Translations under genes and position numbers: made by a program
From: Clostridia bacterium
Lineage (GTDB): Bacteria; Bacillota; Clostridia; Oscillospirales; Acutalibacteraceae
Assembly (NCBI GenBank): GCA_017537245.1
Contig: JAFYLD010000044.1
Location: forward strand, 1-47,970
Length of the DNA: 47,970 nt
Direction of reading: 5' to 3'
The notes under the pieces: generated by a model
Databases searched by the model: none
What the model saw: only the letters and a program-made list of their open reading frames with translations
What the model was told of the DNA's origin: nothing
Shown: piece after piece, positions 7,745-17,149 of the stretch
Position numbering within the stretch: the stretch's first letter is position 1
How the letters are laid out: every line of letters begins with the position of its first letter

Positions 7745-9055
7745 ATGGAGGAGAAAAATATCAAAAAGACGCTTATTATACAAAGTTTATTTTGGGTTGC
7801 TGTTGAGGCGTTTCTGCTTTGTGTATTAGAGTTTATTGGATTGAATATTGTACATAGATCTTTAAAAACAATAATTCTTCTTTTTTTAATAGTTTTCGGT
7901 TCAATTGTTGTTCATTTGTACTATGGAATCAAAAAACCAAATTATGTTAAAAAAGATATTTTAGCACTAAATTCTAATCAAAATCGTTCTTGCAAATACG
8001 ATTATTTGAGGGTTATTGCAGCAAGCTTTGTTATTATAACTCACGTAGTACAAAGCGATACTTCACAAGGGTATATAACCGAACAAAACGGACTATTTAC
8101 TTATAGGGTTATTTATGTGTTGACTTTGTCCTGCAATTTGATTTATGTAATGCTTAGTGGTGCTTTATTGTTGCCATACAAGGAAGAAAGCTTATTTGAT
8201 TTTTACACCAAACGTGTATCAAAAGTTGGTATTCCTCTTGTGATTTACTATATTTTTTATTTGTGGCAAAGTAATCAACTGACCAATATTACATTTGACA
8301 ATATAAAAGATTTTGGCTTGAGACTTCTAGAAGGGAGGACTAGTGATTGTCCTCACTATTGGTTGATATACACTATTTTATCTATATATATCGTCATTCC
8401 TTTTTTTAGATATATGTTTAAAAATATGTCGTATAAATTGCTCTGCGCATTAACGGGTATTATTATATTGTTTATGTCCTTGACCACGTTTTTTGAAATT
8501 CGGTTTGCTATTAGTACGTTTTTATCCTCTTGGATAGGTGTGGCAATAGTGGGTTATTGGGCTACAAGAGAGGAAACCAGAAAATACGATGGCATAATTA
8601 TAATTGTAGGAATATTAGCGATAGGAGTTGCTGTTTATCTTATAAAGACAAACGATAGATTTTTGAATTTAATATGTAATTGTTCTCCAATAATGACAAT
8701 GATTTCGGTTGGCATATTTGCTTCTGTTTTTAAATTTAAAAAGATATTTGATAAAGGCAATTGGATTGTAAGAATACTTAGCAAATATAGTTACGCTATT
8801 ATTCTCGTTCATTGGTGGACACTATACCGAATAACCATAGGTCGATATGGTATCAGAGCGTATATGTATGATGGATTAGGTGTAATATTCTCATATTTAA
8901 TTACATTGTTTATATCGTTTTGTATTGCTTTTTTAATTGACAATCTTGTTATTGTGGTGTTTGATTACATATTCAACTTAATTGCAAAGTGGGTCAAAAA
9001 ATTTTTTGTAATGGTAACTGGAAAGCAAAAACAAGAAAAAGCGACTAATACGTAG
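7745..9055 (+). CDS. acyltransferase-3 family membrane protein
   Basis: A polytopic membrane protein of about ten helices, of the acyltransferase-3 (OafA/NodX-like) type. These usually transfer acetyl or other acyl groups to surface sugars. Typical marks are YDYLRVIAASFVIITHVV, which holds the conserved Arg and His, and the later HYWLIYTILSIYIVIPFF. A hydrophobic pair of helices precedes this domain (about residues 5-60). I place the start at the ATG at 7745, preceded by GGGGA; the in-frame ATG at 7730 has no ribosome-binding site. The gene is visibly richer in A and T than its neighbours and uses AGA/ATA codons, which suggests horizontal acquisition. The substrate is unknown. Confidence 0.85.
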   Translation: MEEKNIKKTLIIQSLFWVAVEAFLLCVLEFIGLNIVHRSLKTIILLFLIVFGSIVVHLYYGIKKPNYVKKDILALNSNQNRSCKYDYLRVIAASFVIITHVVQSDTSQGYITEQNGLFTYRVIYVLTLSCNLIYVMLSGALLLPYKEESLFDFYTKRVSKVGIPLVIYYIFYLWQSNQLTNITFDNIKDFGLRLLEGRTSDCPHYWLIYTILSIYIVIPFFRYMFKNMSYKLLCALTGIIILFMSLTTFFEIRFAISTFLSSWIGVAIVGYWATREETRKYDGIIIIVGILAIGVAVYLIKTNDRFLNLICNCSPIMTMISVGIFASVFKFKKIFDKGNWIVRILSKYSYAIILVHWWTLYRITIGRYGIRAYMYDGLGVIFSYLITLFISFCIAFLIDNLVIVVFDYIFNLIAKWVKKFFVMVTGKQKQEKATNT

Positions 9056-9082
9056 ATTGATTTACAGCAGATAAAAAAACAC

Positions 9083-9110
9083 TTGATTTTATTTTATTTT
9101 GTGTTATAAT
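9083..9110 (+). promoter_or_regulatory. promoter of the rimP-nusA-infB operon
   Basis: TTGATT (9083-9088), 16-bp spacer, TATAAT (9105-9110). It lies about 200 bp before rimP and is followed by a leader hairpin. Confidence 0.7.
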
Positions 9111-9135
9111 ACTATTAGCATATTGAGTTAGAAAG

Positions 9136-9165
9136 GTGAGTGGGCATAAAGCCCGCTCACTTTTT
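9136..9165 (+). promoter_or_regulatory. leader hairpin with T-run, candidate attenuator of rimP-nusA
   Basis: GTGAGTGGGC-ATAAA-GCCCGCTCAC (10 pairs, one wobble) followed by TTTTT. It lies about 20 nt inside the predicted transcript and upstream of all genes of the operon, so it can act as a premature terminator. NusA, encoded downstream, promotes pausing and termination at such hairpins, which would allow autoregulation; that link is inference. The remaining ~140 nt before rimP hold no obvious gene. Confidence 0.7.
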
Positions 9166-9306
9166 ATGTGGTAGGCTTGAGTAAAATTGCCTGCAGCACC
9201 GCTTTTGTACGGGGCGGTATAAATTATACAGCTCCCTGTACTGCAAGACGTCACTGCAAACAATTTTCTTTCAAACCTCACGTTAAAGAAAGGATGAGAT
9301 TTTCTT

Positions 9307-9759
9307 ATGGCAAGTGTAGCCGATAAGGTTTACGATCTAGTAAAAGACACGGTAGAGTCTTGCGGAGTAACGCTTTGGGACGTTCGTTTTGTAAAAGAGG
9401 GCGCATCACACTATCTTCGCGTTTTTATTGATAAGCCAGAGGGCGTCAATATAAACGACTGCACCGACGTATCCCACGCGATAGACCCCGTAATTGACGA
9501 GGCAGATCCAATTGACTGCTCTTACTATCTAGAGGTTTGCTCACCCGGTATTGACCGCGAGCTAACACGCCCACACCATTTTGAATATGGTATTGACAAG
9601 CAAATAACCGTTAAGCTATTTAAGGCTATCGACGGCAAAAAAGAATTTACCGGTGTTTTAAAGAAATATGACGGTAATCTAACACTCGAAATCGACGGCA
9701 CGGAAACTGTCTTTGAAAAAGGCGCTTTTTCAAAGGTTTATATATTTGAAGAATTTTAA
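9307..9759 (+). CDS. rimP: ribosome maturation factor RimP
   Basis: A 150-residue protein needed for maturation of the 30S subunit. The N-terminal alpha/beta domain contains the family signature YLRVFIDKPEGVNINDC followed by DVSHAIDPVIDEADP, then YYLEVCSPGIDRELTRPHHF. The C-terminal SH3-like barrel is about 90-150. It is the first gene of the conserved rimP-nusA-ylxR-ylxQ-infB-rbfA order, and AAAGGATGAG precedes the ATG. Confidence 0.95.
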   Translation: MASVADKVYDLVKDTVESCGVTLWDVRFVKEGASHYLRVFIDKPEGVNINDCTDVSHAIDPVIDEADPIDCSYYLEVCSPGIDRELTRPHHFEYGIDKQITVKLFKAIDGKKEFTGVLKKYDGNLTLEIDGTETVFEKGAFSKVYIFEEF

Positions 9760-9784
9760 AAATAAGGATAGAGGTAATTAGAAA

Positions 9785-10870
9785 ATGGCACGAGTAAAAT
9801 TAACAGCAAAAGAAAAGAAGAGTAACAAGGAGTTTTTTGAGGCGCTTAGACTCATGGAGCAAGAAAGAGGTATTCCTTGCGAGTTTATCGCTGACAAAAT
9901 TGCAGAAGCTATCACAGTAGCGGCTAAAAAAGATTTTGGCGGTAACGAAATTGTTACCTGCATCATCGATATGGAAAACGAAATCTTTAGCGTAACCGCA
10001 CGCAAAGAAATCGTTGACGAGGTAGAAGATCCATACACCCAAATCTCACGCGAAGAAGCATTGGCTATCGATCCAAAATCTGTAAACAACGGTTTTGTAG
10101 ATATTAAGCTTGATCCTAAAAAGTTTGGTAGAATCGTAGCTCAAAACTCAAAAAATAACTTCCGTCAAGGCGTTAAAGAGGCAGAACGCGGTCAAGCGCT
10201 TGCCGAGTTCCAAAGCCACAACCGCGAGGTTGTTACCGCTCTGGTTAAGAGAGTTGACCCAACCAACGGTAACGCAGTTCTTGAAATTGGCCACAACGAA
10301 GCAGTTCTTCCAAAGGCTGAACAGGTGCCTGACGAAGTAATTAAAGAAGGCGACCATATCAAGGTTTACGTAGTAGACGTAAAAGAAACCGATCGTGGTC
10401 CTCGTATTATGCTTTCTCGTACACACCCAGGTCTTGTAAAACGTCTCTTTGAGACCGAAGTTCCAGAAATTTTTGACGGCACAATCGAGATTAAGTCAAT
10501 CTCTCGTCAAGCTGGTGCTCGTACCAAGATGGCAGTTTATTCAGAAAATACCGAAATCGACGCTATCGGTGCTTGTATCGGTCAACGCGGTGTTCGTGTA
10601 AACAACATTGTTGAAGAACTTGCCGGCGAAAAAATAGATATCGTAAAATACAGTGAAGACCCAGTAGAATTTATTAGCGAAGCATTGTCACCTGCAAAGG
10701 TTGTTTCTGTAACAATTGAGAGCACCGAGCCAAAGGTTTGCGTAGTACGCGTTCCAGAATCACAGTTGTCACTTGCTATCGGTAACAAGGGTCAAAACGT
10801 TCGCCTTGCTGCAAAGCTTACAGGTTGGAAGATAGACATTCATCCTGAAAGTGGATTCTTTGGTGAATAA
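9785..10870 (+). CDS. nusA: transcription termination/antitermination factor NusA
   Basis: Binds RNA polymerase and nascent RNA, modulating pausing, termination and antitermination. The 361 residues show the N-terminal polymerase-binding domain (about 1-125), an S1 domain (about 135-200), KH1 with IGACIGQRGVRVNNIVEEL, and KH2 with AIGNKGQNVRLAAKLTGW. It ends just after KH2, as usual in Firmicutes, without the C-terminal acidic repeats of enterobacterial NusA. It may act on the leader hairpin at 9136-9165. Confidence 0.96.
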   Translation: MARVKLTAKEKKSNKEFFEALRLMEQERGIPCEFIADKIAEAITVAAKKDFGGNEIVTCIIDMENEIFSVTARKEIVDEVEDPYTQISREEALAIDPKSVNNGFVDIKLDPKKFGRIVAQNSKNNFRQGVKEAERGQALAEFQSHNREVVTALVKRVDPTNGNAVLEIGHNEAVLPKAEQVPDEVIKEGDHIKVYVVDVKETDRGPRIMLSRTHPGLVKRLFETEVPEIFDGTIEIKSISRQAGARTKMAVYSENTEIDAIGACIGQRGVRVNNIVEELAGEKIDIVKYSEDPVEFISEALSPAKVVSVTIESTEPKVCVVRVPESQLSLAIGNKGQNVRLAAKLTGWKIDIHPESGFFGE

Positions 10871-10898
10871 TTCCAACAATTAGAGAGGAGAAGATTTA

Positions 10899-11171
10899 GT
10901 GACTGCAAAAAAAATACCGCTTAGAATGTGCATAGGTTGCCGCGAAATGAAACCAAAAGCGGAGCTAGACCGCATAGTAAGAAAACCCGACGGCGAAATT
11001 GTTATAGATAAGACTAATAAAATTTCGGGTCGAGGCGCATATATTTGTAAATGTGGAGATTGCCTTAAAAAAGCGGAAAAAATCAATGCGTTGTCACACA
11101 CCTTTTCTCAAGCAGTAGATCGCGAGATATATTCGCGTTTGGCGAGGGAGCGTGACGAGCTGGATGGATAA
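10899..11171 (+). CDS. rnpM: YlxR/RnpM family RNA-binding protein (DUF448)
   Basis: A 90-residue basic protein with the family signature RMCIGCREMKPKAELDRIVR, the segment SGRGAYICKCGDCLKKAEK and paired cysteines. YlxR (RnpM) of Bacillus subtilis was reported to bind RNase P RNA. The start is GTG at 10899, with GAGAGGAGAAG upstream. Its stop overlaps the ylxQ start, within the conserved nusA-infB interval. Confidence 0.9.
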   Translation: MTAKKIPLRMCIGCREMKPKAELDRIVRKPDGEIVIDKTNKISGRGAYICKCGDCLKKAEKINALSHTFSQAVDREIYSRLARERDELDG

Positions 11172-11487
11172 GGTACTAACTTTATTAGGCTTTGCATCAA
11201 AGGCAGGAAAGTTATCCTACGGTTTTGATGCGGTTCGCACGTCGCTTAGCCAAAAAAAGAGTAAACTTTTGTTGCTGGCAAATGACGTATCACCAAAAAG
11301 TAAAAAAGAAATCTTGTTTTTTGGAGATAAGTTTAGCGTAGAGGTTATCGATTTAGAAACCATAGATATGCAAACGCTCACACACGCTGTGGGAAGAAAA
11401 TGCGGCATACTATCGGTCAACGACCAATCTTTTGCGCAGGGTTTGGTAGCAGCTATAAATGCAGGGAGGAACTTAAATGATAAGTAG
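11164..11487 (+). CDS. ylxQ: YlxQ, L7Ae-like K-turn-binding protein
   Basis: A small L7Ae/L30e-fold protein expected to bind K-turn RNAs. It begins [20 protein letters not shown], the family's typical N-terminus, and continues [19 protein letters not shown]. The ATG at 11164 overlaps the ylxR stop (ATGGATAA); a GTG at 11152 is in frame but sits directly against its GAGGGAG motif and adds a non-conserved MTSW. The gene's end overlaps the infB start by 11 bases. Confidence 0.88.
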   Translation: MDKVLTLLGFASKAGKLSYGFDAVRTSLSQKKSKLLLLANDVSPKSKKEILFFGDKFSVEVIDLETIDMQTLTHAVGRKCGILSVNDQSFAQGLVAAINAGRNLNDK

Positions 11488-14059
11488 ATATAAGATTAGC
11501 GATTTAGCTAAAGATTTTAATATGCAATCAAAAGACCTTATTGCTCTCGTTAGTGAGCTTACCGGTGAAGAAAAGAAATCTTCTACCGTTCTTATCGAAG
11601 GCGAAATAGCAATGGTTTTTGATGCGCTAACCAAGAAAAATTCAGTAAAGAGTTTTGATGATTATTTTGCAATGGGCGCTGACGCTCGCGCAGCAGCAGC
11701 AAAGAAAAAGCAAGACGAAAAGGACAGAAAGCTTGCTGAACAGATGGCTATTCTTGAGCAATTAAAGGCTGCGGCAGCCGCTGCAGAAGGCAAAGCTCCA
11801 GAAAAGAAAGAAGCTCCAAAGACCGAAAAAGCACCTGAAAAGAAGGCTGCTCCAAAGGTAGAAAAAGCTCCTGAAAAGAAACCGGAGCCAAAGAAAGAGG
11901 CTAAACCAGAAGTTAAGCCAGAGCCTAAAAAAGAAGCTCCTAAAAAGGCTGAAGTTAAGAAAGAAGCTCCAAAGAAAGAAGAGCCAAAGAAGGCAGAGCC
12001 TAAAAAGGAAACCAAGCCTTACGACGGTCCACTCGTTGCTCCACCTAAAAAGGAAAAGCAACACGGTGAAGCGCCAAATCGTGGTCCTGCTCAACTTCGT
12101 CACGTTGATACACGTACTTCTAACGTTAATATCGATAAATATAACGAAAAATATGAAAACATTGCTCCTGCAAACGCAATGCGCGACAACTACTCACGCA
12201 AGCAAAAGATTAAGCAAAAGTCACAAGACTACAAGCGTCCACAAGGCGCAAAGCGCGAGACCGAGGCTGATAAGTTGCGCAGAATGCAGCTTGAGCGCAT
12301 CAAGAAGACTCCTATTACCGTTACAGTAGGTGACGAAATTACAGTAGGTGAGCTTGCTGCCGCTCTTAAAAAGACTGCCGCAGAGGTTATTAAAGAACTT
12401 CTTAAACTTGGTATGATGGCAACAGTAAACCAGGTTATCGACTACGATACCGCAGAAATCGTTGTTACCGAAATGGGCGCAAAGATTGAACGTCAGGTTG
12501 TAGTTACAATCGAAGAAAAGATTATGGACGTAACCGAGGATACCGCCGAGGATCTAAAACCACGTAGCCCTGTTGTAGTTGTAATGGGTCACGTTGACCA
12601 CGGTAAGACATCACTCCTTGACGCTATTCGTGATACAGCAGTTACCAACACCGAGGCTGGCGGTATTACCCAGCATATAGGTGCTTATCGCGTTAAGTGC
12701 AAGGGCGAAGATATTACATTCCTCGATACCCCAGGACACGCAGCATTTACCGCCATGCGTCAACGCGGCGCTATGGCTACCGATATCGCAATTCTTGTAG
12801 TTGCGGCTGACGACGGTATTATGCCACAAACAATCGAGGCAATTAACCACGCAAAAGCGGCCGAGGTTCAAATCATTGTTGCTATCAACAAGATGGATAA
12901 ACCAACCGCTAACCCAGATAGAATTATGCAACAGCTCACCGAGCACTCACTCGTTCCTGAAGAATGGGGCGGTGACGTTATCTGTGTTCCTGTTTCTGCA
13001 AAGACTCACATGGGTATTGACAACCTTCTCGAAAACGTACTTCTCGTAGCAGAAATGCTCGAGCTTAAGGCTAACCCAGACCGTAGAGCAAAGGGTGTTG
13101 TTATTGAGGCGCGTCTTGACAAGGGTCGCGGTCCTGTTGCTACACTTCTTGTTCAAAACGGTACTCTTAACGCAGGCGATATCGTTGTTGCAGGTACTTC
13201 TGTTGGTCGTGTAAGACTTATGACAGACGAACACGGCAACGTTGTAAAGGCTGCCGGCCCATCAGTTCCTGTTGAGATTATCGGTCTTGCCGAAACACCG
13301 GACGCAGGCGACAGCTTTGACGCCGTATCTGACGAGCGTTTGGCACGTGAACTTGTTGAACAACGTAAAGAAAAGATTAAAAACGAATTGTTTAACGCAA
13401 AAGAAAAGGTTACTCTTGATAACCTCTTTAGCCAGCTTAGCGACGGCGACCTTAAAGAGCTTAACATTATCGTTAAGGCCGACGTTCAAGGTAGCGTAGA
13501 GGCAGTTAAGGAAAGCCTTGTAAAACTTTCTAACGAGGAAGTAAAGGTTAGCGTTATTCACGGTGGCGTTGGCGCTATCAATGAGTCTGACGTAATGCTA
13601 GCTCACGCTTCCGGCGCTATTATCGTAGGCTTTAACGTTCGTCCTGATGCAGTTGCAAAAGCAACCGCAGAGCGTGACGGCGTAGACGTTCGTACCTACC
13701 GTGTAATTTACGAAGCAATCGAAGAAATCGAAGCTGCTATGAAGGGTATGCTCGCTCCTAAATTCCGCGAGGTTATCCTTGGTACTGCCGAAGTTCGTGA
13801 CACGTTCAAAATTTCAAACGTTGGTACAATCGCAGGTTGCCGTATCACTAACGGTAAGGTAACACGTGCTTGTCAAATTCGTGTTGTACGTGACGGTATC
13901 GTTATTTGTGAAGACGCTATCAAGTCACTTCGTCACTTAAAAGATGACGTAAAAGAAGTAGCACAAGGTTTTGAATGTGGTATAGGTCTTGAAAAATTTG
14001 CCGATATTAAAGAGGGCGACGTTTTTGAAGCCTTTATTATGGAGGAATATAGAGACTAA
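11477..14059 (+). CDS. infB: translation initiation factor IF-2
   Basis: GTPase that brings initiator tRNA to the 30S subunit. At 860 residues it is full length. The order is a small IF2-N domain (1-50), a low-complexity Lys/Ala/Pro/Glu linker (about 100-185), a second IF2-N domain (about 275-340), and the G domain with GHVDHGKTS at 371-379, [14 protein letters not shown] and SAK. C-terminal beta-barrel and tRNA-binding domains follow. It overlaps the end of ylxQ, and its last bases overlap the rbfA start (TAATG). Confidence 0.97.
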   Translation: MISRYKISDLAKDFNMQSKDLIALVSELTGEEKKSSTVLIEGEIAMVFDALTKKNSVKSFDDYFAMGADARAAAAKKKQDEKDRKLAEQMAILEQLKAAAAAAEGKAPEKKEAPKTEKAPEKKAAPKVEKAPEKKPEPKKEAKPEVKPEPKKEAPKKAEVKKEAPKKEEPKKAEPKKETKPYDGPLVAPPKKEKQHGEAPNRGPAQLRHVDTRTSNVNIDKYNEKYENIAPANAMRDNYSRKQKIKQKSQDYKRPQGAKRETEADKLRRMQLERIKKTPITVTVGDEITVGELAAALKKTAAEVIKELLKLGMMATVNQVIDYDTAEIVVTEMGAKIERQVVVTIEEKIMDVTEDTAEDLKPRSPVVVVMGHVDHGKTSLLDAIRDTAVTNTEAGGITQHIGAYRVKCKGEDITFLDTPGHAAFTAMRQRGAMATDIAILVVAADDGIMPQTIEAINHAKAAEVQIIVAINKMDKPTANPDRIMQQLTEHSLVPEEWGGDVICVPVSAKTHMGIDNLLENVLLVAEMLELKANPDRRAKGVVIEARLDKGRGPVATLLVQNGTLNAGDIVVAGTSVGRVRLMTDEHGNVVKAAGPSVPVEIIGLAETPDAGDSFDAVSDERLARELVEQRKEKIKNELFNAKEKVTLDNLFSQLSDGDLKELNIIVKADVQGSVEAVKESLVKLSNEEVKVSVIHGGVGAINESDVMLAHASGAIIVGFNVRPDAVAKATAERDGVDVRTYRVIYEAIEEIEAAMKGMLAPKFREVILGTAEVRDTFKISNVGTIAGCRITNGKVTRACQIRVVRDGIVICEDAIKSLRHLKDDVKEVAQGFECGIGLEKFADIKEGDVFEAFIMEEYRD

Positions 14060-14403
14060 TGGCTGGATTTAAAATTAACCGTGTAACAAGCGATATAAGA
14101 CTTTGCCTATCTGAACTCTTGCGCGAGGTAAAAGACCCAAGAGTAAGTAAGATGCTTAGCATTGTAAAACTTGACGTAACGGGCGATATGTCTTACGCTA
14201 CAGTTTACGTAAGCGCAATTGAAGGCAGCGAAAAAACCGAAGAATCTGTAAAAGCTTTAAACAAGTCCGCGGCGGGTTATATCCGCCGCGAGCTTGGAAG
14301 TCGTTTAAAACTTCGTAAAGTTCCGGAACTTCGCTTTATTGCCGATAATTCAATCGAAAACAGCGCTCACATTTCAAAAATTATTGAGTCTTTTGATAAA
14401 TAA
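14059..14403 (+). CDS. rbfA: ribosome-binding factor A
   Basis: A 114-residue KH-fold protein that acts late in 30S maturation. It begins [20 protein letters not shown] and has the conserved DPRVSKMLSIVKLDVTGDMSYATVYVS, ending near LRFIADNSIENSAHISKII. The ATG overlaps the infB stop by one base, consistent with translational coupling. Confidence 0.95.
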   Translation: MAGFKINRVTSDIRLCLSELLREVKDPRVSKMLSIVKLDVTGDMSYATVYVSAIEGSEKTEESVKALNKSAAGYIRRELGSRLKLRKVPELRFIADNSIENSAHISKIIESFDK

Positions 14404-14437
14404 TATTTAAAGAAGTCACGAAAGGAAGTGACACATT

Positions 14438-15427
14438 TTGAATAATTGCATTTCATTTTCGCTTAAGGATACGATCAAGTTCCTTAAAAAGAATGATAAC
14501 TACATTATCTTGACACACGCATCTCCCGATGGCGATACGCTAGGCTCAGGCTATGCTTTATACTATGGTCTAAAACAGCTTGGAAAGCGCGTTGAGGTTA
14601 TTTGCCCTGACGTTATACCGCAGGATTACGCCTACTTTTTGTGCGAAACCGACCACGTAGCTCGCGAGGGTGCAACTCTCGTTGCGGTAGATATTGCCGA
14701 CAAGCGACTACTAGGCGCTTTGGAAGAAGAGTTTGGCGAGTGCATCGACCTTAATATTGACCATCACGTGTCAAATACTCACTATGCAAAGGCGCTCTAT
14801 CTTGATAAGGATGCGTCTGCAACTTGTGAGATTATGTACGAGATACTATTAGGCTTAAAGGTTAAGCTAAACGATACTATAGCGCAGGCGCTTTATACAG
14901 GTATTTCAACCGATACGGGTTGTTTTAAGTATTCTTGTGTTACGGCAAAAACCCACAAAATTGCTGCTGCTTTGTATGACTACAACATAGAGGCAGACAA
15001 AATAAACAAGGTAATGTTCGACACCAAGAGCAAGGCGTTACTATCGCTTGAGCGCATGGTGCTAGATACTGCTGAATATCATTTTGACGATAAGTGTATG
15101 ATAGTTACCGTTACTGCCGAAATGTTAAAAGAAACAGGTTGTAAGGGTACTGAGCTTGAGGGTATAACCAACATTTCACGTAGTGTTGTTGGTGTTATTG
15201 CAGGCGTTACAATAAAGCAAACCGCCGACGATACCTTTAAAGCGTCGATTCGTACCTACGAGCCACTTAATGCATCCGAAATATGCAAAGCACTTGGTGG
15301 TGGCGGACACAAAAATGCTGCTGCGGCATCACTCAAGGGCTCTCTCGCAGAGGTAAAACAACAAATTATCGATGCTATAAAGCAGCAAATGGAGGCAACA
15401 AATGCTTGGACTTCTGCTGCTAGATAA
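14438..15427 (+). CDS. nrnA: DHH/DHHA1 phosphoesterase, NrnA-like
   Basis: Bifunctional nanoRNase/pAp-phosphatase type enzyme that degrades 2-5 nt RNAs and can dephosphorylate pAp. The 329 residues contain HASPDGDTLGSG, the metal-site segment VAVDIADKRLL, the DHH motif NIDHHVSNTHY, GISTDTGCFKYS, and the DHHA1 motif GGGGHKNAAAAS near the C-terminus. The start is TTG at 14438, supported by AAAGGAAG about ten bases upstream. The last 26 bases overlap truB. Placement between rbfA and truB is the usual Firmicutes order. Confidence 0.92.
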   Translation: MNNCISFSLKDTIKFLKKNDNYIILTHASPDGDTLGSGYALYYGLKQLGKRVEVICPDVIPQDYAYFLCETDHVAREGATLVAVDIADKRLLGALEEEFGECIDLNIDHHVSNTHYAKALYLDKDASATCEIMYEILLGLKVKLNDTIAQALYTGISTDTGCFKYSCVTAKTHKIAAALYDYNIEADKINKVMFDTKSKALLSLERMVLDTAEYHFDDKCMIVTVTAEMLKETGCKGTELEGITNISRSVVGVIAGVTIKQTADDTFKASIRTYEPLNASEICKALGGGGHKNAAAASLKGSLAEVKQQIIDAIKQQMEATNAWTSAAR

Positions 15428-16292
15428 ACCGCAGGACATTACGTCGTTTGGCGCGGTTGCGCGCATAAAGCGACTAGCGTCCGAAAAACGTGTGGGACAT
15501 ACAGGCACGCTCGACCCAATGGCTACGGGTGTGTTACCTATACTTATAGGCAGAGCAACCGTATTATCACAATATCTTATCGAGGCCGATAAAAGTTATA
15601 CCGCTACGGTAAAGCTTGGTATTGCTACCGATAGTTGCGATATTACGGGTGAAGTAATATCACAAAGTGACGTGAGCGTTACCGAGCAAGATATAGACGA
15701 TATCTTGCAAAAGTTTAAAGGTAAACAAATGCAAGTGCCACCTATGTTTAGCGCCATAAAACAAAACGGCGTTCGCATGTACGAACTAGCGCGCCGTGGC
15801 GAAACGGTAGAAATACCCGCCCGCGAAATAGATGTTTTTTCGCTAGACAAAACGTCAAACGTCAATGAAAATAACGAATTTCAAATTGACTGTAACGTTT
15901 CGAAGGGCACTTATATTCGTTCGCTTTGCCGCGATATTGGCGAGGCACTAGGTACAGGCGCTACGCTTACTTCGTTGCGACGCACCAAGACTGCGGGTTT
16001 TGATATCTCGCGTTGTGTAAAGCTTGACGATCTAACACCCGAAAATATAGCCGACTATATTTTTCCGTGCGATTTGGTTGTTCATTATATGCCGAGTGTA
16101 ACTATTAGCGAGAAACAAGCTATACGTTTTTGTAATGGCGGCGAGTTAAGTCTTGAACGCGTTAAATACGATGAATTTAAAAACAACGAAATATACAGAG
16201 TGTATTTTGGCGATAAATTTTTAGGACTTGGTCGCGCAGACCTAGATAAAAATTTATTAAAAATAGAATGTTTAGTTGATAGGCAGGTGTAA
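15402..16292 (+). CDS. truB: tRNA pseudouridine(55) synthase
   Basis: Isomerises U55 in the T loop of tRNAs. The 296 residues start MLGLLLLDKPQDITSF and carry VGHTGTLDPMATGVLP, which contains the catalytic Asp, and later CSKGTYIRSLCRDIG-like and LTSLRRTKTAGF segments. A PUA-like C-terminal part is present. The start lies inside nrnA, where GGAGGCAACA precedes the ATG. Confidence 0.96.
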   Translation: MLGLLLLDKPQDITSFGAVARIKRLASEKRVGHTGTLDPMATGVLPILIGRATVLSQYLIEADKSYTATVKLGIATDSCDITGEVISQSDVSVTEQDIDDILQKFKGKQMQVPPMFSAIKQNGVRMYELARRGETVEIPAREIDVFSLDKTSNVNENNEFQIDCNVSKGTYIRSLCRDIGEALGTGATLTSLRRTKTAGFDISRCVKLDDLTPENIADYIFPCDLVVHYMPSVTISEKQAIRFCNGGELSLERVKYDEFKNNEIYRVYFGDKFLGLGRADLDKNLLKIECLVDRQV

Positions 16293-16295
16293 AAA

Positions 16296-17138
16296 ATGAA
16301 AACTGCAATAGTGCTTGGTACTTTTGATGGATTGCACGCGGGACATCGCGCGGTAATCGGACAAGCCGACGGCTTTTATAGTATTGCAGTTACGTTTGAT
16401 ACACCTCCCAAAAGCTATTTTTCGGGCGAAGCGCAACTTTTAATGCTGCCCGAAGATAGAGCCGAGCGACTTAAAAAGCTTGGCATTGATAGAGTAGATA
16501 TTCAAGACTTTGGCAAGATAAAAGATATCGAGGCTAAAGATTATCTTGAATATTTAAAGAAAGAGTACGTTCCACAAAGAATAGTTTGCGGTTTTAACTA
16601 TCGTTTTGGTAAAAACGCGGCAGGTGACACGTCGCTGATAGCTGATTTTTGTAGTCAAAATGATATTGAGTTTGTTTGTGTACCGCCAACCAAAGTGGGT
16701 GATACTGCTCTTTCATCTACCTATATTCGCAATTTAATCCGCGAGGGTAACGTAGAACTTGCAAGCACTATGATTTACGATGGATTTTCTTTTACCGCTA
16801 CTGTAATACATGGTGACGCGCGCGGTAGAAATTTAGGTTTTCCAACAGCAAATCAGTTGTACCCCAAGGATTTAATCAAATTAAAATTTGGCGTTTATTT
16901 ATCTCGAGTCGAGATAGATGGTAAATGCTACAAAGCGATTACCAACGTTGGTATTCGTCCAACCTATCAAACCGATGAGGTTGGCTGTGAAACCTTTATA
17001 AAAGATTTTTCGGGCGACATTTACGGCAAGCAAATGAAAACCGAATTATTGAAATTTATAAGGGAAGAACAAAGATTTTCATCAATAGATGAACTAAAAA
17101 AAGCAATTATAAACGACGTTAAACTTTTAAATGTGTAG
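16296..17138 (+). CDS. ribF: riboflavin kinase / FAD synthetase
   Basis: Makes FMN from riboflavin and then FAD. The N-terminal nucleotidyltransferase domain starts VLGTFDGLHAGHRAVI, and the C-terminal kinase domain has GDARGRNLGFPTANQ and AITNVGIRPTY. At 280 residues it is slightly shorter than the common ~310, but both domains look complete. It follows truB by 3 bases with AGGTG inside the end of truB, so it belongs to the same long operon. Confidence 0.93.
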   Translation: MKTAIVLGTFDGLHAGHRAVIGQADGFYSIAVTFDTPPKSYFSGEAQLLMLPEDRAERLKKLGIDRVDIQDFGKIKDIEAKDYLEYLKKEYVPQRIVCGFNYRFGKNAAGDTSLIADFCSQNDIEFVCVPPTKVGDTALSSTYIRNLIREGNVELASTMIYDGFSFTATVIHGDARGRNLGFPTANQLYPKDLIKLKFGVYLSRVEIDGKCYKAITNVGIRPTYQTDEVGCETFIKDFSGDIYGKQMKTELLKFIREEQRFSSIDELKKAIINDVKLLNV

Positions 17139-17149
17139 GAGGAAAAATA

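Noticed and set aside
11662..12103. Two overlapping minus-strand frames rich in Ser/Phe and Leu/Trp
   Set aside because: They are mirror images of the Lys/Pro/Ala/Glu linker of IF-2, which leaves few stop codons on the opposite strand.
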